Positions 43,179 to 55,938 of a stretch of DNA of 64,000 nucleotides are shown here, in pieces. This DNA is from Trematomus loennbergii (lineage: Eukaryota; Chordata; Actinopteri; Perciformes; Nototheniidae). Position numbers and translations under genes: made by a program. Positions within the stretch are counted from its first letter, which is position 1, and every line of letters begins with the position of its first letter. The DNA lies in assembly GCA_012861695.1 (NCBI GenBank), contig JAAOOA010000056.1, positions 3,445,760 through 3,509,759 of the forward strand. The letters are read 5' to 3'. Under the pieces are notes generated by a model. That model did not search any database, was not told the origin of the DNA, and worked only from the letters and a program-made list of their open reading frames with translations.

Positions 43179-44149
43179 CAGGGGTGGGGAACCTCCAGCC
43201 TCCGGGCCGTTTACGGACCGCGAGACCATTTGGTACGGCCCTCGAGGTAATTTATAAAACACGCAAAAAATAAAAAAAATGTAAGAAATCTAGACCACAA
43301 AATAATTAAACAAGCGAGTGCCTGCTTTTCCTGGCCAAGGTCAGGGTCTTGAACACAAACACAAGCCTAACGTGTCATCACGTGGTATATGTCTCGTCTG
43401 ACGGGTGCAGTTCTGACGGAGAGCACCAGAACGCCGCTCCGGGCCGGGACTTTGCAAAATTGCAGTACCCATAAGGAGCCGTACACATGCCGCAGTTTTT
43501 GCGTGGCTGTGTCTTTAGTTGAAAGCCCAGTGGCGATCTGTTCATCTGTCATACTGATCATACAGTCAATAACTTTGTTGTTATTAGCATCTGGTTAGCT
43601 AGCTATGCTAACGAATATAAGAAGCTTTTTCTACAACCAGTGAGGTAAAAGCACATCTTTATATGATCATTATAGTTATAAAAAAATAAGAGAATAAAGT
43701 AAACGGGTATAAAATACTATATGACAGTAAAAAAAAGTTGTTATTAATAAACAAGAATACAGTTTTAAAGGGGAGTGATTTGTAAAATATCCATAAAGAA
43801 AAATAAAATCTGCTTCCAGTTCTGTTCCCCCCGGACCCCCCTCGAGGAGGTTAGGTCCACCCCCTCACTTAAAATCATGGATAGGAAACTAAATACATTT
43901 GCACACATTTTGTGTCTATATCTTTCTGTTTTGGTGGTCATGCCACAACCGTGCACGTGCATGCATGCGAGTCATGGTAAGATATCTGGATTAAGAGGTT
44001 GCTTTTTCTTTGCACAGCATGAAAGAAAGGCGAAATGAATGGGCTGTGATTTTAGTATTTTTAAGCTAAGGTCAATAATTTGTACGGCCCTCGGAGGATG
44101 TTGAAAAAATTGAAATGGACCGTGAGAGGAAAAAGGTTCCCCACCCCTG
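43179..44149. mobile_element. hAT element, 971 bp, perfect TSD
   Basis: CAGGGGTGGGGAACC and GGTTCCCCACCCCTG are perfect 15-bp TIRs; TSD ctctagat at 43171-43178 and 44150-44157 is perfect. Its middle (about 43570-43890) is homologous, in inverse orientation, to part of the hAT at 50403-51439. No transposase. Confidence 0.95.
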
Positions 44150-44797
44150 CTCTAGATGATAGGAACGTAGGTTTCAAACGTCCTTTATAACCTCCTTTAG
44201 CTTAGGGACCACTGGTCCTCCCTTTACGAAAGGAGAGGAGAAAATGCTGCCCCACAATGCCTTGCAGCCGCAGCATTTGCCGTCCAACAACATTCGGTCA
44301 TTCACGGAAACAACCGATTATGACGAGAAATGATATCAGGAAAGTTACGGTGCTTATTAAGCTTTTAAAACGTATGTGGTAAGTTGCCAAAGTGCTTTGT
44401 TTTGAACGTTCATCAGTATTATAATCAAAAAGAGAAATATGAACGTTAGTTTTTACTGAAATTATCAAATAAAGTCAACATTTCACAGTCTTTACTGAGC
44501 TGTGTGGGGTTTTTAAACTTTTAAAAGATGTTTGAATGGTGATATACACAGTGATAGATGTTAAGGACTAACGTTTATAATAAATACATTTGTATTGATT
44601 TTAAGATCTTTTCATACAATAATACATATTCGTATCATTTGTATTAATGTGGACCGGAGGGAGAGGGTGACGAGCATAAGTTTCACTTTCCGTTTTTATT
44701 TCAATTCCAACTTTGGTCATGAAGAATATGTTTCTCTGTTGTCCACGTTCATAAAGCTTAAAACAATAGCATCAGAGCACGGTGCAGAGTCTCTAGG

Positions 44798-44890
44798 CAG
44801 TGGCGCCTCCAGAAATGTTTCATAGGGGTGGCCAAATGGGGCCACTGAAAATCTTGGGGTGGCCCACCAAAACCAATAATTTAATTGTTG
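44798..44890 (+). mobile_element. Left end of a hAT element
   Basis: CAGTGGCGCCTCCAGAAATG followed by cataggggtggcc, a common fish hAT terminus. No right end or TSD found before 45478. Confidence 0.5.
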
Positions 44891-45725
44891 TAAAAGTATA
44901 GACTAGATGAAAACCATGGCAAAGAGAATCACCTACTGATATACTTTTGTTTCTTTTTTTACATTTTCTGATACTATTCATCTGAAGTGAATATAATACG
45001 GATAGTTAACATTTTACTTCAAACAACATTTAAAAGAACCTTGTTTTGTGTTATGTATACATGTGTTAGGTGTTATTCTTTGTTTTTTATATGCTAGTTG
45101 TTCTTTCCTTTTAAAAAGACAAATACAGCTTAATTTAAATAAGTTCCTTTATTGTAAGGCACACAATGTTCAGCATTCTCAACACATACAATACACAACA
45201 GAACACAACATGTTCTTCAGTTATTATGTCTCTAGATTATAAATTGTTTTAGACTGAACAAAGCTGTTTGTGTCACACTGGGATCAAAGATGATTGACAT
45301 GACTTTATTAAATCAAGTTTTAAAACATGACTATTTTATTTACTTTGATTATTTACTCTAAAGTACTGCAGTCTCTTCTCCTAAGTCCTTTTGAATTCTC
45401 CTATCCACTATCCCCGTGACGTTTCACACAGAGGTCAAGGGATAGACGATAGGGATAGACGTTAGGAGCTGATTTTTGGACTATTCGACCGCATCCCTGG
45501 ACTAGCAAAGACGAGCATAGGCGAGGCAGGGAACAAGGACATGAAGAGACAAGGTAGCATGGACATGGAAAGACGACGAACAGACATGGAGCACAGGGGA
45601 AGACAAGACTAAATACACAGAAGGGTAATCACAGGACAAGACACAGCTGGGCAGGGGAGGCAGAAACACAAGGGCAACAGGTGTACACAATCAGACAATC
45701 AGACACAGGAGGGAAACTAAAGACA

Positions 45726-46006
45726 GGGGTTGCAGTCGAATCTTATGCTTCTGAAACGCTCCTGAAACGCGCCCGGTAGGGTATGACGCCGGAGGAGGCC
45801 GGACCAAAACAGCGGCGCAGCCGTGACGCGACGCAGACGGACCCGGTGGAGTCGAGGGGTAAGGCTTGTGAACCATAGACAAATTGCAATTTGCTTCTAT
45901 TTCAGGTTGGTCATTTTTTATATATTAAAGTGTTGGGGTGACTGACTCATATTGCATGTCTATGAATGCAGATTAAACCTTTAAAAGGTTAATTAACTAA
46001 ATCAAC
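45726..46006. other. Flank with TIR-like start and GC-rich block
   Basis: Begins ggggttgcagtcgaatc (see 43070). The gacgcagacggacccggtgg part recurs at about 52665 inside another hAT. Otherwise unassigned. Confidence 0.4.
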
Positions 46007-47715
46007 CAGTGGCGAGCCGTGACTTTTGTACCTAGGCCCTCTGACCCTTCCCTCGAAAAAAAAGAAGAGTTATTACGTCTCACCGTATACTTCTGCGGAA
46101 TATCAAAACAGCGGCCCGGGGTGCAAAACGCATCAATGACAGCGACCCTCTACCACACAAAACAACACCATTTATATAAACACCTATCATGACAGGGCAC
46201 CCACAGCCAAGTAACAATTACAAATGAATTACATCGGCCTGGCGACCCACATTGAAAATGACTTAGGCCTACCTTTGATGATCAATTCACTTAAAGGGGA
46301 CCTATCATGCAAAATGCACTTTTGTACGTCTTTTATACATGAATATGTGTCCCCGGTGTTCCAGGGAACTCACCAAGTGTCAGAAAACACAACCCTCTCT
46401 ATTTTCCTCCATACCCACATCTCTAAAAAAGGGGCTGCAACGGATCTGATAAAAACTGATCCAGATTTGAACACTGTCCTGACGTCAGGACGGTGGCGCT
46501 ACGGCTATTGGGCCAACTCTCCACCTATCAGGGGAATGTGGGGTTGGGCCACGGCCGGCCATTGCCGCTCGAAAGTGCTGGAGACGCTGTAGTACATATG
46601 CCAGGCCTGTAAGTGGCGCTGTAGTCTGCCACAAAAGCAGCGAAGAAGACTTCCCGCCCATAGTTACCATGGTTACCCTTTTGTTTATTCTCCGCTGTGG
46701 CTTTTTTTCTCCTTCCCCGAGGCAAGCGTTTGCTCCCGCTGCAAACGCTTTTGCTCAATGCAATCCCTCCCCGTCGAGGCAAGCACTGTAATTCTCTCCG
46801 GTTAGTCCACCAGCAGATGACAAACACCCACCTCTCCGCCTCTTCCAAGGAACGAGGGGACCGTACGGCAGAGTTTCAGTTTCAGTTACTTTCGCCGGTC
46901 AAGATGTCCGTTAAAGTTTAAATCTTCCGGACAAAATTAGAAAAGTGCCGGTCAAAGGTCTTCTTTGTTATTTATTGAGCTTTAAAACAAATGAATAACG
47001 ACTCTATATAATAAAACAAATATCTTTTTTCTCCCCCTCTTCTGACAGCCCAGCAGCTGATCAGAGGACGGCTCACCTCTCCTGCAGGGGGGCGTGGTCA
47101 GCAGAATCAGACCCGTAGACAGCAAACAGCACATAGAGCGAAATGAGGCATGGCTAAAATGCATGATCTGTTTGGTATTTTGAAAACAGAAACGTATAAA
47201 TATACCTTATATAGGTATGGCCCTACAATATATCATTTAAATATAGCATGATAGGTCCACTTTAAACACAAAGTCCATCCTCCTGTCCTTTTGGATGAAG
47301 CACTTGATGGCGGGGTCATGCAGCTGATCCTTTGCCACTCCAGTTTATCATTGTAACTCAATCTTGAAAATGACTCGGTTAATAATTTCGCAACGATGTC
47401 ATCACTATCACTGACATGAGCCATCATGAACGAACTTATGCTAATCATAAATCTATCGATCATAAATCTATCGATTAGATTTATGATTCGAAAATAATAA
47501 AAGTAGGGTAGACATGTGGATATTATCCGGCTGAACAAAACGTGCATTTATCTAACAACAGGTTCGTTTTCCACAGACCTTATTTCGAGCTATTACATCC
47601 ATCCAATCCCATTGCTTTTCTGTCGAGGGAACCCGAGTGCAGCTTACTTCCGGGTTATTTAAAAAAAATGTTTTTTTTTAATGTTTTCAAATATTATTTT
47701 ATTTTTTAGAATAAA
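46007..47715. mobile_element. hAT element, right end lost, with nested TTAA element
   Basis: CAGTGGCGAGCCGTGAC and the following ~180 bp match the hAT at 37108. The far part (atgttttcaaatattatttt, 47680-47710) matches its right side, but the last ~40 bp with the TIR are missing. A TTAA element (46291-47265) lies inside. Confidence 0.75.
46291..47265 (+). mobile_element. TTAA element, 975 bp
   Basis: TTAA-AGGGGACCTATCATGC ... GCATGATAGGTCCAC-TTTAA. The ends match the short MITE at 31102-31366; the middle (about 46484-47150, gacgtcaggacggtggcg...) is extra and unidentified, either ancestral sequence or a further insertion. Confidence 0.9.
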
Positions 47716-48826
47716 AATCAACACTGAAATCAACACATCATGGACTGCCTCACATGCCTAATATTTTTTAATAGGAAAAAAACAGTGAAAAACATGAATG
47801 ACCTTGATGGTTTTTAACATTTCAAGAACACATATAACTTTTCCTGCTGAGCAAACACACTCCCTGCACTAAACACATGCCTGTTGCTGCTTCCTTAAGT
47901 ACTAAAACATATATATGTTATATATGTATAGATGCAAAAATAAATATTTAAGATCCTCGCTTACAAATTCAAAGCAACACGATAATTCATTTGTAGGGTT
48001 GTGTGGGGAGTTGTGTTTGAGTTCACCCTATGAATGTTAATCCAATATTCCCTCTCTTTTAGCTCTGTTTTTAGTCTCTGCCAACTATCGGTCTCATTTG
48101 GTGTTGAATGCTCCACTATGTTCACTAGCTTTTCAAGAATCCGCTGCTGTTGCCCCAAACGACACAATGAGAGCGGTCAGAGTGAAACACAACAGTAGTA
48201 GTTGCAGCCAGACAGCTAAACTCACTTTAAAGCTGAGGGACACAAAGATGGCATTATATTTTACAGAGAGACAAATTCCAGAAACACATACAAACTTGAG
48301 TCTGTCTTTTTGTGTTTGGTGAGGAAGGAACAAGAAGAAAGCTCATTAAGTGTTGTGGCCCCTAAGAACCCACAGAGCTTTGGTGGCATCAGCAGAAACT
48401 ACAGGGAGGATGGCGGCAGATGCACTCGCTTGTTATTCTTCAATTAAAGCCTAAAGCAAATGAAAAGAGTGTTCCTCATCCTACCAGATCAGGTTACGTC
48501 ACATCAGGGAGGCCTTCATCACTTCTTCGTCCCCCCTGGCTCTGTCCTCCTCCCACACTGCCCTCCCGTCCTGCAGCAGGAATATGGTGTGATGGGTCTG
48601 CAGTGCACATGTTATCACTGTAACTCCCCTGCGTGTTTGATCCAGTCTAAATATTTTTGCAGAAAGAATTGAAGGGTCTGACCGTCAGAATTACAGGCAA
48701 GGAAGGGGGTTGGGTGGCGCACAGAGGGTGCTACACACTTCAAAACTAACCATGATACCTGTAGAGTTTGCTGAGTCAGCATTTGCTATAAACTCCATCA
48801 TGGAGATCATTGATATCAGCCTAAAT
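47716..48826. other. Unassigned spacer
   Basis: No terminal repeats or coding motifs recognised. Confidence 0.4.
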
Positions 48827-49034
48827 CAGGGGTACTCAAATACAAATCTTAAAGGTCCAAAAAAATGTTTCAATAAGACAAAGGTCCGTTTATTACGGTC
48901 ATTCAAACTTTTAAACAATTGCAACAAGATTCTTAACACGAGGTTGCAAAAACACAAAATAATCTATGCAGCAGTTTTCATTGTTATTGTGTCTGTGCTT
49001 GATCCTTCAGAGTCGCAGTGTAAGAGCTGCACAG

Positions 49035-49283
49035 TTATGAACAAAGGCAGCTGCACCCTCTTTCATTCAGCATTCCCATTATTGCTTTATAAATGTCTTG
49101 CCCCTTTGTGTGTCCACTGAGGTTCGTCAGGCCCAACATATCTTCAACAAACTCCCCCTTTGCCTCATCATAAAAACTCACAAACACCAGCAACTGAGCA
49201 TTGTCAGTGGTGTCAGTGGACTCATCCACAGCTAAGGAAATGCACTGTGCATTTTTTATTCCATCACAAAGCTGATTAATCAA
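49035..49283 (-). pseudogene. hAT transposase fragment (catalytic region)
   Basis: Reads CISLAVDESTDTTDNAQLLV, FVEDMLGLTNLSGHTKGQDI, then NERG. This is the segment around the first catalytic Asp of ZBED/GTF2IRD2-type hAT transposases (LAVDESTDxTDNAQL, followed by LxGxTxGxDIF). Only about 75 residues survive, with no BED finger or dimerisation domain. The reading direction is opposite to the left-to-right order of the element ends used here. A host copy (domesticated GTF2IRD2/EPM2AIP1-like) is unlikely, given the transposon ends. Confidence 0.85.
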
Positions 49284-49682
49284 ATCACCAGCCAGTATTT
49301 ATGTTCTTCTGGTTGCTGTGGAATCTGAGAGGGGGATTTGCTTGATTTGACCTGTTATTTCCTCTTTTTGTTTGCCTTCAAACATGGTCTCCATCACTTC
49401 AGACATGCATTATTTTATACTTCAGTTATTATCCAGTGGAATGTCCTTACCTACTGGCCTAGTTAAATCAAAGTGGTTACTTTTTTTTGGCTGGGCTCAA
49501 TGTCCGGACCGGAGTCCGGACATTGAGGATGCCTGGCCTAAGTGTAGTTTTACACACCGTCTTATTTGACTTTTTCAGGACTTAAAACTGTTTTAGAAAA
49601 ATATATATTTACACACGTAAGGTCATCATCTTAACAGTTGTGTATGCTCATCCGTGAGCAGAGCATCAAGTTGACATGTCTA

Positions 49683-49859
49683 TTACAGCTGAATGCGGCG
49701 ATTACCATTTTGTTCAGCAAAACGCCTCACAAACTTATTAAGATCAACAGCTTTAGTGCGTTTTGATTCAATGCTGAGTACAGCCAAACTTGACAGTCTC
49801 TTCTCTGTCATTGTAGACCGCAAATACCTCATTCCTTCAGTACTTGGGTCAATCATATT
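49683..49859 (-). pseudogene. hAT transposase C-terminal dimerisation segment
   Basis: Reads STEGMRYLRSTMTEKRLSSL, then AVLSIESKRTKAVDLNKFV and RRFAEQNGNRRIQL followed by a natural stop at 49683-49685. This is the C-terminal hAT dimerisation (Dimer_Tnp_hAT) pattern of the zf-TTF/ZMYM-like hATs. It lies at higher coordinates than the catalytic fragment although both are on the minus strand, so the two cannot belong to one collinear gene. Upstream coding sequence is lost. Confidence 0.8.
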
Positions 49860-50334
49860 TCCACGCTCGCGCCAGGGCCGGGGGAGGGGTTACAAGACTT
49901 GTGCTGCATTCACTTGCACTCGGACATTAGAGACTTTCTCTCATAAATGTCCGATGAGCCACAACTTTTCTTTCAAAACAAAGCTGCCAACTGGGGTGGC
50001 CCCCGGTAGGTGAAACTAGGCTACTAGCTACAGTACAGATGCAACTAGGTGAGCTGTTAACTCTCGCTCTGACTTTTTTTTTTTTTAACTCTCGCTCTGA
50101 CAGGTTGAAAGAGACGATACACGCATTTTTCCCACCCGCATTCCGCGAAGACCTACTGTGCTTCTGATTCGCAGACTGTTGGTGGGGGGAAAAACGCTGA
50201 CGGGATGCTGAATGTGATTGGACCAATGCGTTGACAGACACACACAGACAGTGGAACAGTCGGAGATGCAGAGCGCTGTTTGCAGTGGACATAGCGGAGA
50301 ATTTTGACTCGTTGCGTTATGGCGATGTCTCGCA

Positions 50335-50371
50335 GATAACACAGATAATACAGATAATACAGATAATACAT
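50335..50371. repeat. Short tandem repeat (agataataca, ~4x)
   Basis: 10-bp units just left of the nested hAT. Confidence 0.9.
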
Positions 50372-50402
50372 ATGAAAAGTATAATTTGCTCAGTGTCCAG
50401 AG

Positions 50403-51439
50403 CAGGGGCGTCGCCTGGACCTGAAAACATTCGGGGCTTAGCCCACAGTGGCGGCGGCACTACAGTGGCATTTTTCACTGCAACACTCCCCACACGCACA
50501 CACACAGTACACCCGCGACTGTTACAATGAAGGCTCGATAATCAGCTCACGGCATATAGGCAGGGGTAAAATGGTATTTTTTATGAGTGGGGGGCTCACC
50601 TCCTCTAGGGGGGTGCGGGGGATGCTCCCCCGGGAAGATTTTTTTTTAAATATTGAAGTTAAATGCATCAATCTGGTGCACTTTGAGAGCAAAATGAAGA
50701 GATCTATGGATACCTCTCTCAACACCCATATGAAGCAGAACTGTAAACAGATGTACTTTTTCTTTATGGATATTTTACTAATCACTCCCCTTTTAAACTC
50801 TATTCTTGTTTTACTGCCATATAGTATTTCATAACTGTTTTTCCTTTATTCTCTTTATTTTTTTTAACTATAATGATCATATGAAGGTGTGCCGCGGAAA
50901 TAATCTTTTGAATAATTTGTGACCAAACCGTTTGAGACCCACTGAGATAACTTAGACTAAAGTTAAGTATCTAAACACTCAGAGAGTCCTTTAGCTCACC
51001 TGAGTCTCTCAGTCTGAGAGGAGAGGACTCTCCTCCAGCTTGTTGTGGAACAAACAGCTCCTAATGTCCGTTAGTGCAGCTAGCTAACCAGATGCTAACA
51101 ACATGGTCCATGCTGGCACGGTCCCTCTCTCTCCCTCTCTCCCTCTCTCCCTCTCTATCACACTAAATGCGCTATTGCCACACACACACAGAGCCGAGCT
51201 TGAATGACACAAGCACACATTTATTTCCATGCAACTCTCTGATTGGTCTGGTGTCATGCCTCTGTTGCATTCACTGAACACGGGAAATTACAGTGCTGCC
51301 GTCCTCTCTTGTGTCATGATGAGGTTCACGTACGTAAAGCACGGTTAATGTATTATATTATTGAGGGAGAATTGTCCGGGGCTACAGAAAAAACATTCGG
51401 GGCTAAAGCCCCGGATGCCCAGGCCAGGCGACGCCACTG
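50403..51439. mobile_element. hAT element, 1037 bp, perfect TSD, nested
   Basis: CAGGGGCGTCGCCTGG and CCAGGCGACGCCACTG; TSD gtccagag perfect (50395-50402, 51440-51447). Subterminal acattcggggcttagcc/acattcggggctaaagcc. Shares ~350 bp of interior with the hAT at 43179. No transposase motif. Confidence 0.95.
51124..51157. repeat. (ctctccct)n microsatellite
   Basis: Pyrimidine repeat inside the nested hAT. Confidence 0.9.
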
Positions 51440-52065
51440 GTCCAGAGACAGTTGTGGTTCAGTCCGGATCCGGACCAGAGTCCGGACATTGAGGATGCCT
51501 GGCCTAAATCATACCTTGTTGTGAAGTTGGAGCCTAGCCCATTAAGTACGGTGGCCGATTAGTGCAAATGTGTAACAGCCCAAAACATTTGTATTTGGAG
51601 AAAGCTTCTTGCTTACTTTTAGGAAACCCTGCGCATGTTTCGTCAAGTCGGTGAATGTTTTCTAAATGATGAATATGTTGTCAAGTTGGTGAAGATGTTT
51701 CTTCATTGGCATGTGTTTTGGCACATTTGTTTTTATTAGGGCTGTCAGTCGATTAAAATATTTAATCGCGATGAATCGCATGATTGTCCATAGTTAATCG
51801 CGATTAATCGCAAATTAATCGCACATTTTTTATCTGTTCTAAATGTACAATGTTCTAAATGTACCTTTGCATTACTTTCACAGTACACATTGTAAATTGA
51901 CAGTAAATTGCTGGCAACTCTTTTGCATTACTTTCACAGTACACATTGTAAATTGACAGTAAATTGCTGGCAACTCTTTTGCATTACTTTCACAATAGAA
52001 CAGGCCCTTGTTGTAATGCATGTACAACAACATGATGTAATTCCCCAGTAACATACTGTAATATC

Positions 52066-52813
52066 TAGGGATGGGTATCGTCTGAAATGTATCGATTCCG
52101 GTTCTGCTTATCGATTCCGGTTCTTATCGATTCCCCGTTTCGATTCCAAAATTGTAAAAGAAAGAGGTCAAACGTTTAGATAACAAAAATATCTTTATTC
52201 TTTTAAGCTTTAACTGACATTTTTACAAATAAAAAATATACATGCAATACAAATGTATTGCACAATAGCTGTGCTTTATTTGAACTGAGCTATGCCTGTG
52301 GCAAGCTATTAACAGGCATTACACTGTGCCTTGTCTTTTTCTTTTTAGTGTAGTGGAGCCTCACTTTAGAGCGTTTACGGCGATCCATCTTTGGTGTTAT
52401 GAAGTGACTGAGCTCGTGAACTGTCTAGGGGAGGGTCGGGGGGAGCCTCGCTGCGGGGCAACTGTAGACCTCTGTCGCCTGTCAGCGCAACTTACATGAT
52501 GCCGTTTAAAAAAATTAAGGGCGGTGCCGGCCGTCAGCGAACCGAGCTGGTCGTCAACGGCCCGCTGACGACCGGCCGTTCTGTGATTCTCCAGAACACG
52601 CATATGGCCAGTCCGCCCTTACCCTGGCTGTATTCCACCGGGTCACCGCGGCGCAGACGGACCCGCGGCGCAGACGGACCCGGTGGAATACAGGGTCTAC
52701 CGCGTTTAGGAACCGTTAAGCAGAACCGAAATTGTGTATTTTGTATGGGTACCCGGTACCCGGCATTTTCTTATCGGTTCTCATCTGGAACCGAGTTTCG
52801 GTTCCCAACCCTA
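52066..52813. mobile_element. hAT element, 748 bp, perfect TSD, nested
   Basis: TAGGGATGGGTATCG at the left; CGGTTCCCAACCCTA at the right; TSD gtaatatc perfect (52058-52065, 52814-52821). The GC-rich middle shares gtcagcgcaactta and tggccagtccgccc with 30700-30797, and a cggcgcagacggaccc block occurs twice (about 52649 and 52665). Confidence 0.95.
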
Positions 52814-52952
52814 GTAATATCACAGTAATTCCTTAGTCATTGAAGCTGTGAAATTACAGTATGCAGTTTTACCTTTACAACAATGCATTGTAATATCATG
52901 TATGTGAAATTACAATACATTGCTGTGAAGACATTCACAGTATGGGCCTTGA

Positions 52953-53112
52953 GTGTCAAACTCAAGGCCCGGGAGCCAAATCAGGCCCTTGGTGGATTTA
53001 ATTTCGGCCCGCAGGATAATTTTTAATTACTATTAGATCTGGCCCGCCGGTATATTGCACGCACACCTTCACTCAATCCTGAGGATTTCTGTATTTGAGT
53101 TTGACACCCCTG
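52953..53112. mobile_element. Short hAT MITE, nested
   Basis: tgtcaaactcaaggcccggg ... gagtttgacacccctg, the same terminal type as 1719-2133. The first bases of the left TIR are lost. Flanks ccttgag and ccttagag suggest a decayed TSD. Confidence 0.7.
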
Positions 53113-53299
53113 CCTTAGAGGGATATTTTTCAAGTTTTGAATACTCTTATCAACATATGAGTGGACAAATATGCTTTATGCAAATGTTTGTTTATTATCA
53201 TTTGAACAATGACAAATATTCTCAGGAATATTAAACACAACAACCTCTGAACATTACAAATAGTCGCCTCAATTCAACCTGGAACCTCTCTCATACAAT

Positions 53300-53821
<522 letters not shown>

Positions 53822-53990
53822 CAGCAGTGTGCTTGGATTGTATATAGATGGTATTTTAAACTCGATGCGCTCTGAAACTACGGGGCAGCCGAGGACAAAA
53901 AATGGACATGCGTTAATCGCGTTAAAATAATTAGTGGCATTAATTTTTTTTGCGTTATTAACACGTTAACTTGACAGCCTTAGTTTTATA

Positions 53991-55938
53991 TATTTACATA
54001 GTTTTATAAAGTGCAGCACTTTTCTCCCATTGGAAGTGTTTTGGGCAGTTTGCCCCAGTCAGCCACCGTAATTAAACTACAATAAATTAACACATAAAAA
54101 CAGACCAGACAGCAGCAACAAAAACAAAAGTGAACTTCCTGAGTGGATAACATGACAGGCATCTTCAACTTAGAAAATGTACATTGGGGAAAAATAGTGA
54201 ATGTGTTTGAACACCAAGCATCATCCACACACAGAGTCCTGCACTCTGTTCTGCAGTCTGCCCGTCAAGTGCAGCTTGATCCAGGATGCCACGTAGAGCC
54301 AAGTCTCTGTAAAGATTTAGGCTTTGCTGTGTTTGTCTGGGTTTTATTTCTTCCATCTGTTTTTACGTCCACATAATATTTTTCTACAATTTCTAAGTGT
54401 GAAGAAATTACCGGAGCTTGCCAATCCAAAAAAGAAAACTCTGGGAATTGCCCTCCATAGGCTACACCGATGAGTAAATAGATTTCCAGACTTTGTTGAT
54501 AGATTCATATCTGACACAGCTAACGATTCAGCTTTGAGCGCATTTTTACAACTTTTAGACCCTAATGATTTAAATGAGGGCTATAAAAGTGTTAGTATAG
54601 GGTTGTTGATTTAGCTAACAAAATGTATCCTTTAATTTACAGACATCTCTTTCCCAATTTAAGTCAATAGGAAAAAGTTTTTTGGGGCACAATGACGTCA
54701 TGGACTGACATAAAATGTTTGGCCACAACGAAAATGTGCTTCAACTTCCGCCGCACAAATGATAAAAATGCTTTGCAGTCCTGCACAAAGCGAGGTATCT
54801 TGTCACCCTAGCGACCGTACATCAGCCAGCAACATGCTAGCTGGGTTAGTTTAGCTCCCCTCTTTCCTTCTATTCCTTAGCAGTCAGTCCCCCCTCATTG
54901 GTGTTTGACCCGCAGGTGTTGGAGCCCTGGCTGGGTTGCTAGAAGATGCCATGGGCACATTCACATAAAAGTCTGGTGCACTGCATTCAGTCCCAGTGCT
55001 TCCTAAGGATAAGAGTATCTCTGTCTTATGCCATATCTTCTCCAGTAAAAAACTAACAAAAAAGACAACAAGAAAATGATTAAACCAAAAACGAAGCTAA
55101 GTTCATGGGAGCTAGGCGACTGCTCTACATGGGCCACCGTTGCCATAACTTATCCGAAGTTTTGAACACAGTTTGTACAGTATATCTGACATGTACCATA
55201 GACAGTCTGGGGATACAGAAGACTGAATACTGCAAGTTGGCACAGTATCAGAAATGTGAGAGACACAACAAAGTAAAGAGCATATTATTGAAGGTAAAAG
55301 TCCTGGAGAAGGATCTAGAAAAAAAGTCCTGAGACCAACATTGAGGGAAGAATAAAATGTTCCATTATACAGGTCAAGGAGTGGTGGCCAGCAACACATA
55401 CAGTGTACACTCTACTGCCTTCTCATGACCCATTCTGTATGTTCATTCATTAACTGACATTGCATACAATGAGTCACATGCCTTCTGTTAAGCTTCATTA
55501 CTCTTCCAGACATAAGAGACTGCAGGTGAATTAAGTGGTGTGTTCAAGGACACAGTGTGTATTATTTCTTCAGAGGCCTTCAGAGGTTGTACCTCAAGAA
55601 ACCGTAGATGGAAAATCACAGACATACTTGGCATATGGAAATGTGTCTTTGTTCAGTTTTACTTGATTAATTCCTAAGATTAACACAACCCATAAATTAA
55701 ATTAGGAAACTTAAACATGGCTAAATTGAAAATATCTGGAATGTCTTTGATATAAGGTCAAAGGATAAGGGTCTTCGGACAGAAGGTGAGAAAATGACTA
55801 CAACTCCCAAGGTGCATTTTGGTTAATCATTTCCTATCACAGTGAGGATAGCGAGAACTATCACAGCAATTTCCTATCAAAGCCCTATTGTGCTTTTTGG
55901 GGTTTTCCCTTTCCTGTAGTGTGTTATATAGTTATGGC
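53991..55938. other. Unassigned spacer
   Basis: No terminal repeat pairs or recognisable coding motifs. A small frame at 55105-55332 has no identifiable domain. Confidence 0.4.

Larger units (their letters stand above)
43070..45497. mobile_element. TIR element of unknown family, with hAT inside
   Basis: GGGTTGCAGTCGAATAGTCC (43070-43089) and GGACTATTCGACCGCATCCC (45478-45497) are inverted at 18/20. It lies inside a solo LTR. A related terminus, ggggttgcagtcgaatc, starts at 45726, directly beside that LTR. TSD not recognised. Confidence 0.55.
42883..45725 (-). repeat. Solo LTR split by a 2.4-kb insertion
   Basis: On the minus strand: TGTCTTTAGTTTCCCTCC at 45725, continuing to 45498, then from 43069 down to ...CAACCCTGACA at 42883, with an AATAAA near the 3' end (ggaataaagctcgc, about 42955). 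The two parts sum to about 415 bp, a usual Gypsy LTR size. No matching 5-bp TSD was seen (gtctc versus ggggt). Confidence 0.65.
48827..51501 (-). mobile_element. hAT composite with nested hAT
   Basis: Left end CAGGGGTACTCAAATAC; right end ...GTCCGGACATTGAGGATGCC-TG, with a perfect TSD gcctaaat at 48819-48826 and 51502-51509. The same right end also occurs at 49535, followed by gcctaagt, so a 709-bp element (48827-49535) and a second partial element lie head to tail. Two transposase fragments are on the minus strand. Confidence 0.85.

Noticed and set aside
55105..55399. Overlapping 75- and 95-codon frames as a small gene
   Set aside because: Opposite strands, no motif, no splice or promoter context.
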